Source of the DNA: a bacterium
GTDB lineage: Bacteria > Oederibacteriota > JAAXVQ01 > JAUVAV01
NCBI GenBank assembly: GCA_021108215.1
Contig: JAIORK010000045.1
Span: 1 to 64,000, forward strand
Direction of reading: 5' to 3'
Length of the DNA stretch: 64,000 bases
The translations under genes were made by a program, and so were the position numbers. Below are positions 16,786 to 25,614 of this stretch, one piece after another. How positions within the stretch are numbered: the stretch's first letter is position 1; each line of letters opens with the position of its first letter. The notes beneath the pieces are model-generated. The model saw nothing but the letters and a program-made list of their open reading frames with translations. It had not been told where the DNA came from and searched no databases.

Positions 16786-18020
16786 TTCCGCAACTCCCTG
16801 GTCTTTTCCCGGGATAATTCTCTCAGCTCCAACTGAGTCAGTATATTCGTCTTGCCTTTCCTCACAATGGCAACCCGATCCATACATGAAATACACGGAT
16901 CAAGCGATGCAATAATAATTGGAATATCGGCAATCTGCTCACCTTTGAGTATTTCCAGCCATCCCATAAGATTACTATAGGTCGATGCCTTGACCTTCCA
17001 GGCTTCCGGACTCTCATCACCCGCTTTTAATTTCACATAATGAAAAACCTCTCCACGCGGGGCTTCATGCCGGCCAACTCCTTCGCCTTCTGCTTTTTTT
17101 AAATTGTTAAGCAATACCATCATCCGTTTTTCCGTGATGATCTCGCCGCCGGGCATTTCATCGACACTCCGCCTAATAATCTCAACCGACTGCTTCACTT
17201 CCAGTAAGCGGACAATAATCCGGTCAAAAACATCTCCATGCACTTCGCCACCAAGCATATCCGGCGTCATTGCTTTGACATCCAAATCACCATAGGCACA
17301 ATAGGGATCATCTTGACGCACATCATGCGCGACCCCGGAGGAACGAATCGTCGGTCCAACCGTGCTTAGTTTTAACGCCATGTCCTTGGAAAGCACCCCG
17401 GTATCACGGCAACGCATCCGAATAACCGAGTCTTCCAAAAACATGTCTGCCAGTTGAAAAAACAGGTCTTCATAATATTTAAGTGATTTTTTAATGCGGG
17501 GAATCTGATCTGATGTAATATCGCGACGCATACCACCGACCTGCATAACACCGTAATTCACCCGATTACCCGAAAGATACTCAAGCAAATCCATCACATC
17601 TTCACGCACTTCCCAAGCTTTGTAAAACAAGGTATCAAACCCGAGCTCCATGGCTGCCACGCCGGCCCATAGCAAGTGCGAATGCATCCGTTCCAGTTCA
17701 GCATAAATGGTACGCAAATAATCTGCACGCGGCGGCACCTGAATACCGGCCGCCTGTTCAACCGCACGACAAAAAGTCATCGAATGCGCAACGCCGCAAA
17801 TACCGCAGACACGATCCGCCAAGTGAATAATTTGAATACAGTTCCGGCGCCAAGCCATCCATTCCAACCCGCGATGCGCATGACCCGGCGCAATATCCAC
17901 TTTGCATATTTTTTCACCCTCCATCTCAAAAATAAACTTTACCGGTTCTTTGAGTGCCGGATGATTAGGGCCTATAACTGTTTTGATATTATGCTTTAAT
18001 TTATTTTCTGATTGATTCAT
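16782..18020 (-). CDS. mbhL: MbhL, [NiFe] hydrogenase large (catalytic) subunit
   Basis: The 412-residue group 4 large subunit that binds the NiFe(CN)2CO site. Both ligand pairs are intact: RVCGICGVAHS (Cys72, Cys75) and DPCISCMDR (Cys376, Cys379). This distinguishes it from NuoD of complex I, which has lost them. Thirty residues follow the Arg of DPCISCMDR, matching the extension that HycI-type proteases cleave in HycE-like subunits. It overlaps mbhK by 4 bases on one side and mbhM on the other. Confidence 0.96.
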   Translation of the reverse strand: MNQSENKLKHNIKTVIGPNHPALKEPVKFIFEMEGEKICKVDIAPGHAHRGLEWMAWRRNCIQIIHLADRVCGICGVAHSMTFCRAVEQAAGIQVPPRADYLRTIYAELERMHSHLLWAGVAAMELGFDTLFYKAWEVREDVMDLLEYLSGNRVNYGVMQVGGMRRDITSDQIPRIKKSLKYYEDLFFQLADMFLEDSVIRMRCRDTGVLSKDMALKLSTVGPTIRSSGVAHDVRQDDPYCAYGDLDVKAMTPDMLGGEVHGDVFDRIIVRLLEVKQSVEIIRRSVDEMPGGEIITEKRMMVLLNNLKKAEGEGVGRHEAPRGEVFHYVKLKAGDESPEAWKVKASTYSNLMGWLEILKGEQIADIPIIIASLDPCISCMDRVAIVRKGKTNILTQLELRELSREKTRELRK

Positions 18021-18607
18021 GGTGCCTTTTCCTCATGCCCTGGTTGTTTATTGTCATCGCGTTTTCGCATCCCGCATTCACCTTTTCCAACTTCGTAGAG
18101 CTTTTTCACCATATCTTCCGGAATACCGGTCTCATCCTTACGCCACGGATAAACACCCTCAGGAAAATCTTCCGGCAAAAAGAGCCGCCGGCTGTCCGGA
18201 ATATCAATCACTTTGATACCGAAAAATTCCTGCTTTTCACGTTCGCTCACCAATGCGCCGGGCAAAATATCTGTAATTGTCCGGACCGTCAGATCCGTTT
18301 TCGGGAGCAGCACCTTGATCGTGACATTAACTTCCCCATTCGGGACTTCATAATAAATGAAAAAATGATAATTCAATTCAATGACGTCACCAACATCACA
18401 TCCGGAAATAACCGCCAAATGCGGATAATGAATATCCGCCAATTGCTTCACCGCAGAATGCAGCAATGACTTATCCAGGGTCAGCCAAACCTGTACACTT
18501 TCCCTGGTTTGTTTACCTTCGCTGCGCTTCACAATACGCGAGTTGCGCAATCCCTCACCAAGTAACTTTTGAAAACGCTCAATAATTTCTGCAGGTGTCA
18601 ATGTCAT
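18017..18607 (-). CDS. mbhK: MbhK, NuoC-like (30 kDa) hydrogenase subunit
   Basis: A 196-residue soluble subunit of the NuoC/30-kDa type that supports assembly of the large subunit. The motif ISDILPGALVSEREKQEFFGI-like stretch (residues about 115-137, with the ERE..EFFGI pattern) and LPEDFPEGVYPWRKD are characteristic. The C-terminal tail is charged and variable. Four-base overlaps with mbhJ and mbhL show tight translational coupling. Confidence 0.92.
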   Translation of the reverse strand: MTLTPAEIIERFQKLLGEGLRNSRIVKRSEGKQTRESVQVWLTLDKSLLHSAVKQLADIHYPHLAVISGCDVGDVIELNYHFFIYYEVPNGEVNVTIKVLLPKTDLTVRTITDILPGALVSEREKQEFFGIKVIDIPDSRRLFLPEDFPEGVYPWRKDETGIPEDMVKKLYEVGKGECGMRKRDDNKQPGHEEKAP

Positions 18608-19035
18608 ATTTTTTTCTGCAATTCCTCAAGTTTTTTTAGTGCCAATACAACACCATACGTAATTGCTTCCGGTCGCGGCGGACATCCGGGAACATACACA
18701 TCCACCGGAATCACATCATCAATCGGTCCTGCCAAGGTATAGGATTCATAAAACGGGCCGCCGGTTGAACCACACGCACCAACCGCCATCACCAATTTCG
18801 GATCAGGTGTTTGCTGATGAACCAGGATTAGTTTTTCTTTCATCTTCCTGGTAACCGGACCGGTCACCATCAACACATCGGCATGCCGGGGTGATCCGAC
18901 CAGCTTGATCCCGAACCGCTCGGGGTCATAACGGGGGGTAATCGCGCCAACGATTTCAATATCACAACCATTGCACGATCCCGCATTTATATGAAAAACC
19001 CATAATGATTTATTTAACGCCTTTGAAATACTCAT
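18604..19035 (-). CDS. mbhJ: MbhJ, NuoB-like small subunit with proximal [4Fe-4S] cluster
   Basis: A 143-residue small subunit that holds the [4Fe-4S] cluster next to the NiFe site. The Cys ligands are in NAGSCNGCDIE, AVGACGSTGG and VPGCPPRPEAI, the NuoB pattern. ATG at 19035 overlaps the mbhI stop (ATGA), so the longer frame to 19083 is rejected. No twin-arginine signal is present, as expected for a cytoplasm-facing group 4 enzyme. Confidence 0.95.
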   Translation of the reverse strand: MSISKALNKSLWVFHINAGSCNGCDIEIVGAITPRYDPERFGIKLVGSPRHADVLMVTGPVTRKMKEKLILVHQQTPDPKLVMAVGACGSTGGPFYESYTLAGPIDDVIPVDVYVPGCPPRPEAITYGVVLALKKLEELQKKI

Positions 19036-19376
19036 AAATAAATTCCAATAACAAGAATAATCGCCATGGTGGCGAACAACCACAATAAGTAATCACTGAT
19101 CATCCCGGAATGAATTCGCACAACATGTTTATAATAACTCTTCATGCTCTCCAAAAAACCCCAGTATAAATTACCGGCCCGCACATGCAATTGCTCGATA
19201 TTTTCTTCACGATTTCCGGATATAAACGGCTTCGTTTGCGGTGTCCCCGGTTTATATTTTTTTGTTCCCAGTCCCCTGATCAGCAGGGCAATCAGCATTG
19301 TTAAAAGAAAAACCCCAAGCCAGACAAACGGATTCCAAAAACCAAACCCGCTCTGAAGTGTTTCAAACGCACCCAT
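19032..19376 (-). CDS. mbhI: MbhI, membrane linker subunit
   Basis: A 114-residue protein with two membrane helices (about 15-35 and 94-114) flanking a hydrophilic middle with the recognisable phrase NLYWGFLESMKSYYK. In Pyrococcus Mbh, MbhI lies between the antiporter-like and hydrogenase modules, and its position here, between mbhH and mbhJ, is identical. Confidence 0.88.
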   Translation of the reverse strand: MGAFETLQSGFGFWNPFVWLGVFLLTMLIALLIRGLGTKKYKPGTPQTKPFISGNREENIEQLHVRAGNLYWGFLESMKSYYKHVVRIHSGMISDYLLWLFATMAIILVIGIYL

Positions 19377-19378
19377 GT

Positions 19379-20953
19379 CTACTGCCCCCCCAAAACCATG
19401 CCAATGTAATCTCCTTGCGCAAGCAAAGCATTCACTGCCGGCTCAATGACCGATTTAATAATGATATCGGGAAACAACCCGCCGAGTACCACCAAGACCG
19501 CCAGAACACCCATGGAAACCAGCATGGGCTTGGGTACTTCCCTGACCTCGCCTACGCTGGGAAGTTTGGGTCCCATAAACATAGAATGAAATACCTTCAT
19601 AAAGGATGCCAGCGTTAAAATACTCACAATAATGGCCACAATGGCCAGCAAAGGATTAAATTTAAAGACCGACTCATAAATCATAAATTTGGATGCATAT
19701 CCATTAAACGGCGGCATTCCGGCAATGGCAAAGGCACCGACCAGGAAAAAAACCATGGTATATTTCATGGTATGTCCCAAACCGCCCAACTCATTTAAAT
19801 TACGCTTGCCGGTCGCATAAATCACAGCACCGGCCGTCAGAAAAAGGAGTCCCTTATACAGCGCATGATTAATAATATGGAAAACACCCCCAACCATCGC
19901 GGTCTTTCCATACGCATTCAACGCTTCCGGGTTGCCCAGGGTTGCCAGACCCACACCCACACCCAGCAGCATATAGCCGGTCTGCGAAACAGCATGATAA
20001 GACATAAGCCGCTTAACGGTTTTCTGCGGTAATGCCATGGTCACACCCACAAACATGGAGAGGACCCCAAAGATAATCACAATCCAACCGAACACCTGCG
20101 TATTCATAGTGATGTTAAACAGGGAGAAACAAACCCGAAACAAAACATAAAGACTGGCCTGACTGGATACAACCAAAAATGCGGTAACCCCCGCCGGTGC
20201 CCGGGAATAAGCATCCGGTGTCCATAAATGCATGGGGACAGACCCACATTTCATTGCCATGGGTACAATAAGAAAAACCAAGGCAAACATATCCAACTGC
20301 GTGAACTGGATTTTATCTGCAATCACAGCCATGTTCAGGCTGCCATACTGACTGTAAAATATCCCGACAGCCAAAAGCACAAACAACCCTGCGGTCGTGC
20401 TGATCATCGCGTATTTCAATCCCGCTTCAACCGCAATCCCCTTGTCAATTCTATACGCCACCAACGCAGCGCCGGACAGGGATGCGATCTCCAGAAAAAC
20501 AAACAGGTTGAACAAATCGCCGGTTGAAACCATACCGATCACACCGGTAATCAAGAGAAGCAATAGCGAAAAAAAACCATCCTGACCCGTACGCATTTTC
20601 TCACTTGAAAGTGAGTAAAGCGTACTCACCATACCGACAATCGAAACAATCAGCACCATAAAGGCGCTGAAAGCATCGATTGAAAAAATAATTCTAATCG
20701 GAATGCCGCCGGAATCCGGTGGAACTGTCAACTCCGGTGAAACAGCACCAAAAGCATAGGTCAGACTGCCCTGGGTAAAAACCAGATATGCCAAAAATAA
20801 TCCTGCCGCTGATGTAAGCACCGTCCCCAATACCACGAGAATATTGCGCAGCTTAACATTGAACCGCCCGACAACCGGAACGGAAAAAGCCGTCAAAAGC
20901 GGGATGGCAACCGTCAATGCCGGAATGTGTTTTGCGATGGAATGCAGCATCAA
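19379..20953 (-). CDS. mbhH: MbhH, MrpD/NuoN-like antiporter subunit
   Basis: A 524-residue membrane protein with about 14 helices of the proton/Na+-conducting antiporter family. The conserved core appears as FLEIASLSGAALVAYR (Glu of the ion channel), GSVPMHLWTPDAYSRAPAGVTAFL and MSYHAVSQTGYMLLG. It is the main ion-translocating part of the complex. It starts by overlapping mbhG and ends two bases before mbhI. Confidence 0.94.
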   Translation of the reverse strand: MMLHSIAKHIPALTVAIPLLTAFSVPVVGRFNVKLRNILVVLGTVLTSAAGLFLAYLVFTQGSLTYAFGAVSPELTVPPDSGGIPIRIIFSIDAFSAFMVLIVSIVGMVSTLYSLSSEKMRTGQDGFFSLLLLLITGVIGMVSTGDLFNLFVFLEIASLSGAALVAYRIDKGIAVEAGLKYAMISTTAGLFVLLAVGIFYSQYGSLNMAVIADKIQFTQLDMFALVFLIVPMAMKCGSVPMHLWTPDAYSRAPAGVTAFLVVSSQASLYVLFRVCFSLFNITMNTQVFGWIVIIFGVLSMFVGVTMALPQKTVKRLMSYHAVSQTGYMLLGVGVGLATLGNPEALNAYGKTAMVGGVFHIINHALYKGLLFLTAGAVIYATGKRNLNELGGLGHTMKYTMVFFLVGAFAIAGMPPFNGYASKFMIYESVFKFNPLLAIVAIIVSILTLASFMKVFHSMFMGPKLPSVGEVREVPKPMLVSMGVLAVLVVLGGLFPDIIIKSVIEPAVNALLAQGDYIGMVLGGQ

Positions 20954-21294
20954 CCTTTTAACCTTTTTATCATTTCACTGTTGAGTGTGCCGTATTTTTT
21001 ATAAATAATCATGGCAAAAGAAAGCAACAAGGCCATGGTGGCAACGCCGATAACGATCGAAGTCAGGGTCAGTGCCTGTACGGTCGGCAGCACCATCTGC
21101 GTAGAAGGTGCGTCCGTAAAGATTGGCGCCACACTGTCGTGACGATAACCCAGGGTGACTAAAAACAGATTCACCGCCGCTTCTAAAAGCGCTATGCCCA
21201 TAATAATTTTAATAATATTTTTTTTAAAAACCAAGGTCGCGATGCCGATAATTGCAATTACACCGACCATGATAAAAGGCAGATTAGCGTACAT
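20950..21294 (-). CDS. mbhG: MbhG, MrpC/NuoK-like subunit
   Basis: A 114-residue, three-helix membrane protein of the MnhC/NuoK family, with GIALLEAAVNLFLVTLGYR carrying the conserved Glu in helix 2. ATG at 21294 (MYANLPF) matches the family start and has GGAG upstream; the start at 21324 lies inside mbhF and is less likely. Confidence 0.9.
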   Translation of the reverse strand: MYANLPFIMVGVIAIIGIATLVFKKNIIKIIMGIALLEAAVNLFLVTLGYRHDSVAPIFTDAPSTQMVLPTVQALTLTSIVIGVATMALLLSFAMIIYKKYGTLNSEMIKRLKG

Positions 21295-21763
21295 TTTCTT
21301 CTCTTTCTCCGTATTCTGCGGCATGGGACAGCAGATAAAAAATCACCATCGATAAGGCGCCTAGAACTTCAACCCCGACAGCAATATTCAACAAGGGAAT
21401 AATACCGCCGGTATTTAAATTTCCGGCATTCGGGCCAAAACCGACCACATCGCCGAACAAGCCCCGGGCATTGACCATCCAGTTATAAAAAAAACTTTTT
21501 CCCTGAAACATCCCGATAAATCCAACACTGGCAAACAAAAGCAGACCGACGATTTCACAGGTATGGAAAACAGATTTTTTAAAATATTTTAAAATCTCTT
21601 GATAGTGATTCGCCACAAACATCAATGCGATACCGGTCGCAATCACCGCGCCGCCCTGAAAACCGCCTCCCGGGGTGAGATGCCCATGCAAAACAATATA
21701 AAAGCCAAATATCAAGACAAAGGGATAAAGAAAATCAGCTGCCGCTCTTACAATTTTACTCAT
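21284..21763 (-). CDS. mbhF: MbhF, MrpB-like subunit
   Basis: A 159-residue, four-helix protein of the MnhB family with the signature HGHLTPGGGFQGGAV at about residues 25-40. In Mrp antiporters and Mbh it forms part of the Na+/H+ exchange unit. It overlaps mbhE by 4 bases and mbhG by about 11. Confidence 0.93.
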   Translation of the reverse strand: MSKIVRAAADFLYPFVLIFGFYIVLHGHLTPGGGFQGGAVIATGIALMFVANHYQEILKYFKKSVFHTCEIVGLLLFASVGFIGMFQGKSFFYNWMVNARGLFGDVVGFGPNAGNLNTGGIIPLLNIAVGVEVLGALSMVIFYLLSHAAEYGEREENVR

Positions 21764-22053
21764 GCCGAGTCCTCTTCTTCATCCTCTTTTAAACGCCGAA
21801 ACATAAGCCCGACACCCAAGACAACTACAAAAAGCACCGTAGCCTCCCCCAGGGTATCAAACGCACGGTAATCAAAGACCACTGCGGTCACAATATTATT
21901 TGCCCCGGTTTGTTCCTGTCCATGGGCAATAAAATAATCATCCATGGCGGTTTGATCAGGTGTTCCGAATTTCAATTGGCTCCCGGTTGTCATATAGACA
22001 AAGACGCCTCCGAACACAACCAAAACAACCGCAATCCACAGCCCCTTTTTCAT
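21760..22053 (-). CDS. mbhE: MbhE, MrpA C-terminal-like subunit
   Basis: A 97-residue protein with two membrane helices. The phrase NNIVTAVVFDYRAFDTLGEATVLF is the hallmark of the MrpA C-terminal/MbhE domain (residues about 54-75). It is encoded separately from MbhD, as in archaeal Mbh. Four-base overlaps link it to both neighbours. Confidence 0.92.
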   Translation of the reverse strand: MKKGLWIAVVLVVFGGVFVYMTTGSQLKFGTPDQTAMDDYFIAHGQEQTGANNIVTAVVFDYRAFDTLGEATVLFVVVLGVGLMFRRLKEDEEEDSA

Positions 22054-22304
22054 GAGACATCGATCTCCCTTCGGTTCGTGCTGCGGGCGGCAATAATCAA
22101 AATGGCGGTCGTCAGCCCGGCGCCAATCCCCGCTTCTGCAATGGCCACATCCGGCGCCTGCAGAATATAAAACTCAACCGACAATAGAAAGCTGAATGCT
22201 GCAAAAGCAATGGCGGCATGGACCAAATCCTTCAGATAAAAAACCAGCAATCCCATCAGAACCATGCCGGATAAAATTGCAATTTGAATATAGGTCTCGA
22301 TCAT
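22050..22304 (-). CDS. mbhD: MbhD, DUF4040-type subunit
   Basis: An 84-residue, three-helix protein. VEFYILQAPDVAIAEAGIG is the MbhD/DUF4040 signature, equivalent to helices near the end of MrpA. It overlaps mbhC and mbhE by 4 bases. Confidence 0.92.
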   Translation of the reverse strand: MIETYIQIAILSGMVLMGLLVFYLKDLVHAAIAFAAFSFLLSVEFYILQAPDVAIAEAGIGAGLTTAILIIAARSTNRREIDVS

Positions 22305-22684
22305 ACCTGCTCCTCACTTTCCGGAGGCAAGGGTGTCTGGTCCAGATGATCTACCACCGCCTGAACCGGTTTTTGCCCGCGATTGTAAGCCGCATGGGCA
22401 ATCGCATGCGATCCGGTCGCATTGGTAAATGCCAGCACCACAATGGCAATCACCACATGGATGCACAAAGCGAGCCCGGCATGGTCAGCCCCGGTCAAAT
22501 ATTGATGAAGACCGTAGATGGCGACCGAAAGCGCCACAAAAATCGTCCCAAATGTGGTGGTCTTGGTCTCAGCATGCAGACGCGTATAAACATCAGGAAA
22601 CCTAAGCAGTCCGATAACGCCGATAATATTAAAAAACACGCCGATACCGAGCAAAATGAATAAAATCAAGGTTAAGGTATTCAT
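22301..22684 (-). CDS. mbhC: MbhC, MrpG-like subunit
   Basis: A 127-residue protein with three helices and the MnhG motif IGLLRFPDVYTRLHAETK (residues about 25-42). The C-terminal tail of about 35 residues is hydrophilic. Its start shares a base with the stop of mbhB. Confidence 0.93.
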   Translation of the reverse strand: MNTLTLILFILLGIGVFFNIIGVIGLLRFPDVYTRLHAETKTTTFGTIFVALSVAIYGLHQYLTGADHAGLALCIHVVIAIVVLAFTNATGSHAIAHAAYNRGQKPVQAVVDHLDQTPLPPESEEQV

Positions 22685-22944
22685 TATCTGTAATCTTTCC
22701 CAAGAAATCTGGCAATAAACAGGGTCCCGACAAATGAGAGTAATGCATAAACAATTGCAACATCTACAAAAATCGTCTGGCGGTAGACTGCACTCAACAT
22801 AATCAATATTGCGACCACCAGTGTATTGATTGCATCCAACGCAACCACCCGGTCCGGTGCTGTGGGACCGAGCATAAGCCGAAAGGCTGCGCCAAAAATT
22901 AAAATACTCAGGATGAGAACACCGATGTTCCAGGCTGTAATCAT
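22684..22944 (-). CDS. mbhB: MbhB, MrpF-like subunit
   Basis: An 86-residue, three-helix protein of the MnhF family, with GPTAPDRVVALDAINTL near residues 28-44. ATG at 22944 overlaps the mbhA stop as ATGA and is preferred over 22965. Confidence 0.92.
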   Translation of the reverse strand: MITAWNIGVLILSILIFGAAFRLMLGPTAPDRVVALDAINTLVVAILIMLSAVYRQTIFVDVAIVYALLSFVGTLFIARFLGKDYR

Positions 22945-23474
22945 TCTGAAATTTTCCTTATCCATTTGGACAGATCAAAAAAGGAGAAAAGTTCACTTCC
23001 CTCCCAAATCGGTTTTTTTTCCATGCCCGGTTTGATATTTAATATATGAACATACAAGTCATTGGTGGATTCATCGACATTGACTGTCAGTGTTCCCGGG
23101 GTCAATGTAATTGAATTGGCAAGCAGCATGATCCCAAAATCAGTTTTAAGACCGGTAGTATATTTAATAATCCCCGGCCGAATACGGCCGGTCACCACGC
23201 GCACTGCAACCTCAATGTTGGCTTTGGTCAACTCTATAAAAAAAGGAAAAACAGCATAGACGATAAACAGGAGCGTCCGCAGCGGAGTCCTTTTCATGCC
23301 TGTATCCCGAAAATGAAAACTGGTCGTGATGGCCGCAACAACAACTGCAAGAAACGCACCCGCGACGAGTTCCTGGATGGACCAAGTCCCGGCGGTAAAA
23401 AAAAGATAAAACATATAGGCGGAAACAGCAGTGATGCTGAATGCAACAATATTTTTATGCATACTCAAATCCAT
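22941..23474 (-). CDS. mbhA: MbhA, MrpE-like subunit
   Basis: The first gene of the hydrogenase operon, 177 residues, MnhE family: N-terminal helices, then TLLFIVYAVFPFFIELTKANIEV-type sequence and the C-terminal SITLTPGTLTVNVD motif. The start is uncertain: ATG at 23474, 23462 or 23516 are all possible and none has an ideal ribosome-binding site. The operon promoter should lie within 23475-23690, where a REP-like repeat also sits. Confidence 0.9.
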   Translation of the reverse strand: MDLSMHKNIVAFSITAVSAYMFYLFFTAGTWSIQELVAGAFLAVVVAAITTSFHFRDTGMKRTPLRTLLFIVYAVFPFFIELTKANIEVAVRVVTGRIRPGIIKYTTGLKTDFGIMLLANSITLTPGTLTVNVDESTNDLYVHILNIKPGMEKKPIWEGSELFSFFDLSKWIRKISE

Positions 23475-23596
23475 TCCTATTTTAAAATCCCGATTCAACC
23501 AGGAGGTACTGTCCAACCACTAGGGAGGGGGTCTTAAAGCAAATCTTGACCACATATTCGCGACACGTTATCAAAAACCATAATACTTGTCAACTG

Positions 23597-23692
23597 ATAA
23601 AAACCCACTGTGTCGCAGCAAAATGATAAAAACCCACAGGCTTACCCGGCATTCGCCGGGCAAGCTGTTCATTGTGTTCGCGCTGGCACGAT
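23597..23692. repeat. REP-like family A element, variant
   Basis: ATAAAAACCCACAGGC, then a shortened core (GCTTACCCGGCATTCGCCGG), then GTTCGCGCTGGCACGATAAAA, a tail shared with the copy near 32273-32300. It lies between the mbh operon and the response-regulator gene, directly next to a terminator whose stem partly repeats the outer arm. Confidence 0.7.
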
Positions 23693-23741
23693 AAAAAACC
23701 ACGGGCTGCCTGCCAGGGCGCGACACTGTCCGTGGTTTTTT
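23693..23741 (-). terminator. Long-stem intrinsic terminator
   Basis: AAAAAACCACGG (23693-23704) and CCGTGGTTTTTT (23730-23741) form a stem with A and T runs at the two ends, so it can act in both directions. It overlaps the stop codon of the response-regulator gene read leftward, and probably isolates that gene from the mbh operon. The stem resembles the outer arm of the family A repeats. Confidence 0.75.
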
Positions 23742-24106
23742 CAAACCAGGAGTTGCTCAACGGCTTGGATGAGGTCATCCTTGCAGAACGGTTTTTCAAT
23801 CACCCGGTCTGCCCCGAGGTGTTTGGTCACAACCAAATAATTCGGATCACCTGCCGAGACTACCACGCTTTTAATTTGAGGATTATTTTTTTTAATATGG
23901 TCGATAAGTTCAATCCCATCCATCTCCGGCATAAGAATATCTGTAATCACCAAATCCACTTTGATGCATTCAAGTTTCCGCAGTGCATCCTTCCCATCTT
24001 TGGCGGTAATCACGGTATAACCTGAATCAACCAACAGAAAATCCACGGCTTCCCGAATCGCCTGCTCATCGTCTACAATCATGAGAATTTTATTTTCAAG
24101 TGTCAT
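23741..24106 (-). CDS. Single-domain response regulator (CheY-like)
   Basis: A 121-residue receiver domain with no output domain. The acidic pair is in MIVDDEQ, the phospho-acceptor Asp in DLVITDILMPEMDG, and the conserved Lys in VIEKPF. ATG at 24106 (MTLENKIL) is the sensible start; the frame to 24163 adds unlike sequence. It is a phosphorelay or signalling adaptor. No histidine kinase is nearby, so its partner is unknown. Confidence 0.93.
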   Translation of the reverse strand: MTLENKILMIVDDEQAIREAVDFLLVDSGYTVITAKDGKDALRKLECIKVDLVITDILMPEMDGIELIDHIKKNNPQIKSVVVSAGDPNYLVVTKHLGADRVIEKPFCKDDLIQAVEQLLV

Positions 24107-24237
24107 TGCGGTCCGTTTCCCCAAAAAAGTAATCCTACAATGATTATTAACGGAACCTCCCAAACAGACTTAACACCCAATATTCTTAAAGTCCCCTCCT
24201 GCCGGATGTCCGCAGCACGCTGCGCCGATTGTACAAA

Positions 24238-25566
24238 CTAAAAAAAATCTGGAGCGGCCGCTTGACGCAGCGCTTCCAACCAAACCATTGCAGAAGCCTC
24301 CTCACCTTGTTCGGGCAACCTTCGGTTTAGAAGAACAGAAGGATGTCCCCCGGCTGCAACAACATCCGCCACTGCTTCAAACAGCTCCTGCTTGCCATGG
24401 TCTGCTGTATAACGATGAATAAACCGAATACTGCGCAATCCGTCAAACCACTGCATAAACGCTTTTGAAAAATGCTCCGGCGTGGGATAAATCCGCCGCA
24501 TTTTTTCCGCTTCAACCACAGCCTGCTCCGTCTGAAGAAAGGACCGCAAACAAGCATCGCCTGACGATACCATGGCTTCAGGATGCGTATAAAATTTCGG
24601 TATCGCTTCAAAAAAATCCCTCAATACAAAAAAGGCTTTCGCAGGATCTACCCGGCGAAACGCCCCACGTTCTTGATGCATGGCATGATAGAGCGCCCGG
24701 CTGGTGCCAAAAGGCATTCTGTCCGAAATACGCGCACTGGGAAACACCCCGACCCGGGTGAGCCGCTTCAACTGATTCGGCCTGCTTATCTTCACTAGTT
24801 TCTGCCAAAAATAAAAATCCTCGCCCGCCTTGCGAACAACCATCCCATCGGCAGCAGCATAACCGCCGGCAGACACAACAATACAAGACCCGATGGGTGT
24901 TGCTGCAAAATGCGACCGGGCCAGGGTCAATCCCAGTTCAAAATAGCGCAGTCCCATTTCATATAGAATCATGGCCGTTTTCCATTCCGGTTCATCCGGC
25001 AGCTGATGGGCATAAGCACACAATCCGGCGAGCGGTGGCAGGGGCGAAGCAAAACACGCCAAAAGTTGATCAATATAGCCGGGACTTACCGGTGAATCCG
25101 CATCCAAACAAGCAATGGCGCCATCCATCACATGTCCGCTTTGCGACAGCCGCTGCAAAGCCAGATCCATCCCCAACCGCCGCGCCATGCCCACACCCGC
25201 AGTTTTTCGTGCCAATCCCTTTCCCGGCGAGGCACAATCCACAGCATGAACGTTTAACCCGGCAACGGGTCGATTCGCCAACATGACGAGGGTTGTTTGA
25301 TTGTCAACAACTGTTTTTTCATCTGAACCGGCCGGGTTGTTTACCAGCACAATGACTTCCGCCTCTGCCAAGCGGGAACTGCCGATGGTCAATGAATCCA
25401 GTACGCGAGTGATATAGGCCGATTCTGCCATGGCAGGTATAACAACACATAATTTCAACAAAGACAGTGGTTTGGGAAGTTGTTCCGCCGACTCGGGCGG
25501 CATGGCATGTTTAACTAAATAGCGTTGTACACCGGCATGACTGGATGAAGCAGTTTGTGGAATCAT
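24238..25566 (-). CDS. Family 2-like glycosyltransferase
   Basis: A 442-residue protein with a GT-A fold. LCVVIPAMAESAYITRVLDSL opens the nucleotide-binding domain, and CLDADSPV is the DxD-type metal/sugar-nucleotide motif (residues about 157-164). GEDFYFWQKL follows in the acceptor region. The C-terminal 150 residues are helical and lack a named domain. ATG at 25566 has GGGATGG at proper spacing; a TTG at 25599 is an alternative. It follows the KamA-family gene by about 50 bases. The product is unknown; the pattern resembles glucosyl-phosphoglycerate or mannosyl-transfer enzymes only loosely. Confidence 0.75.
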   Translation of the reverse strand: MIPQTASSSHAGVQRYLVKHAMPPESAEQLPKPLSLLKLCVVIPAMAESAYITRVLDSLTIGSSRLAEAEVIVLVNNPAGSDEKTVVDNQTTLVMLANRPVAGLNVHAVDCASPGKGLARKTAGVGMARRLGMDLALQRLSQSGHVMDGAIACLDADSPVSPGYIDQLLACFASPLPPLAGLCAYAHQLPDEPEWKTAMILYEMGLRYFELGLTLARSHFAATPIGSCIVVSAGGYAAADGMVVRKAGEDFYFWQKLVKISRPNQLKRLTRVGVFPSARISDRMPFGTSRALYHAMHQERGAFRRVDPAKAFFVLRDFFEAIPKFYTHPEAMVSSGDACLRSFLQTEQAVVEAEKMRRIYPTPEHFSKAFMQWFDGLRSIRFIHRYTADHGKQELFEAVADVVAAGGHPSVLLNRRLPEQGEEASAMVWLEALRQAAAPDFF

Positions 25567-25614
25567 CTGGAATCCATCCCGGCGTTTAGCGTTACGCAAC
25601 AGCTCTCATTACTT

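Noticed and set aside
16782-18020. Possibility that the mbh cluster is a respiratory complex I
   Set aside because: The large subunit keeps all four Cys ligands of the NiFe site, and the cluster has separate Mrp-type E, F, G, B and C subunits and no NuoE, F or G.
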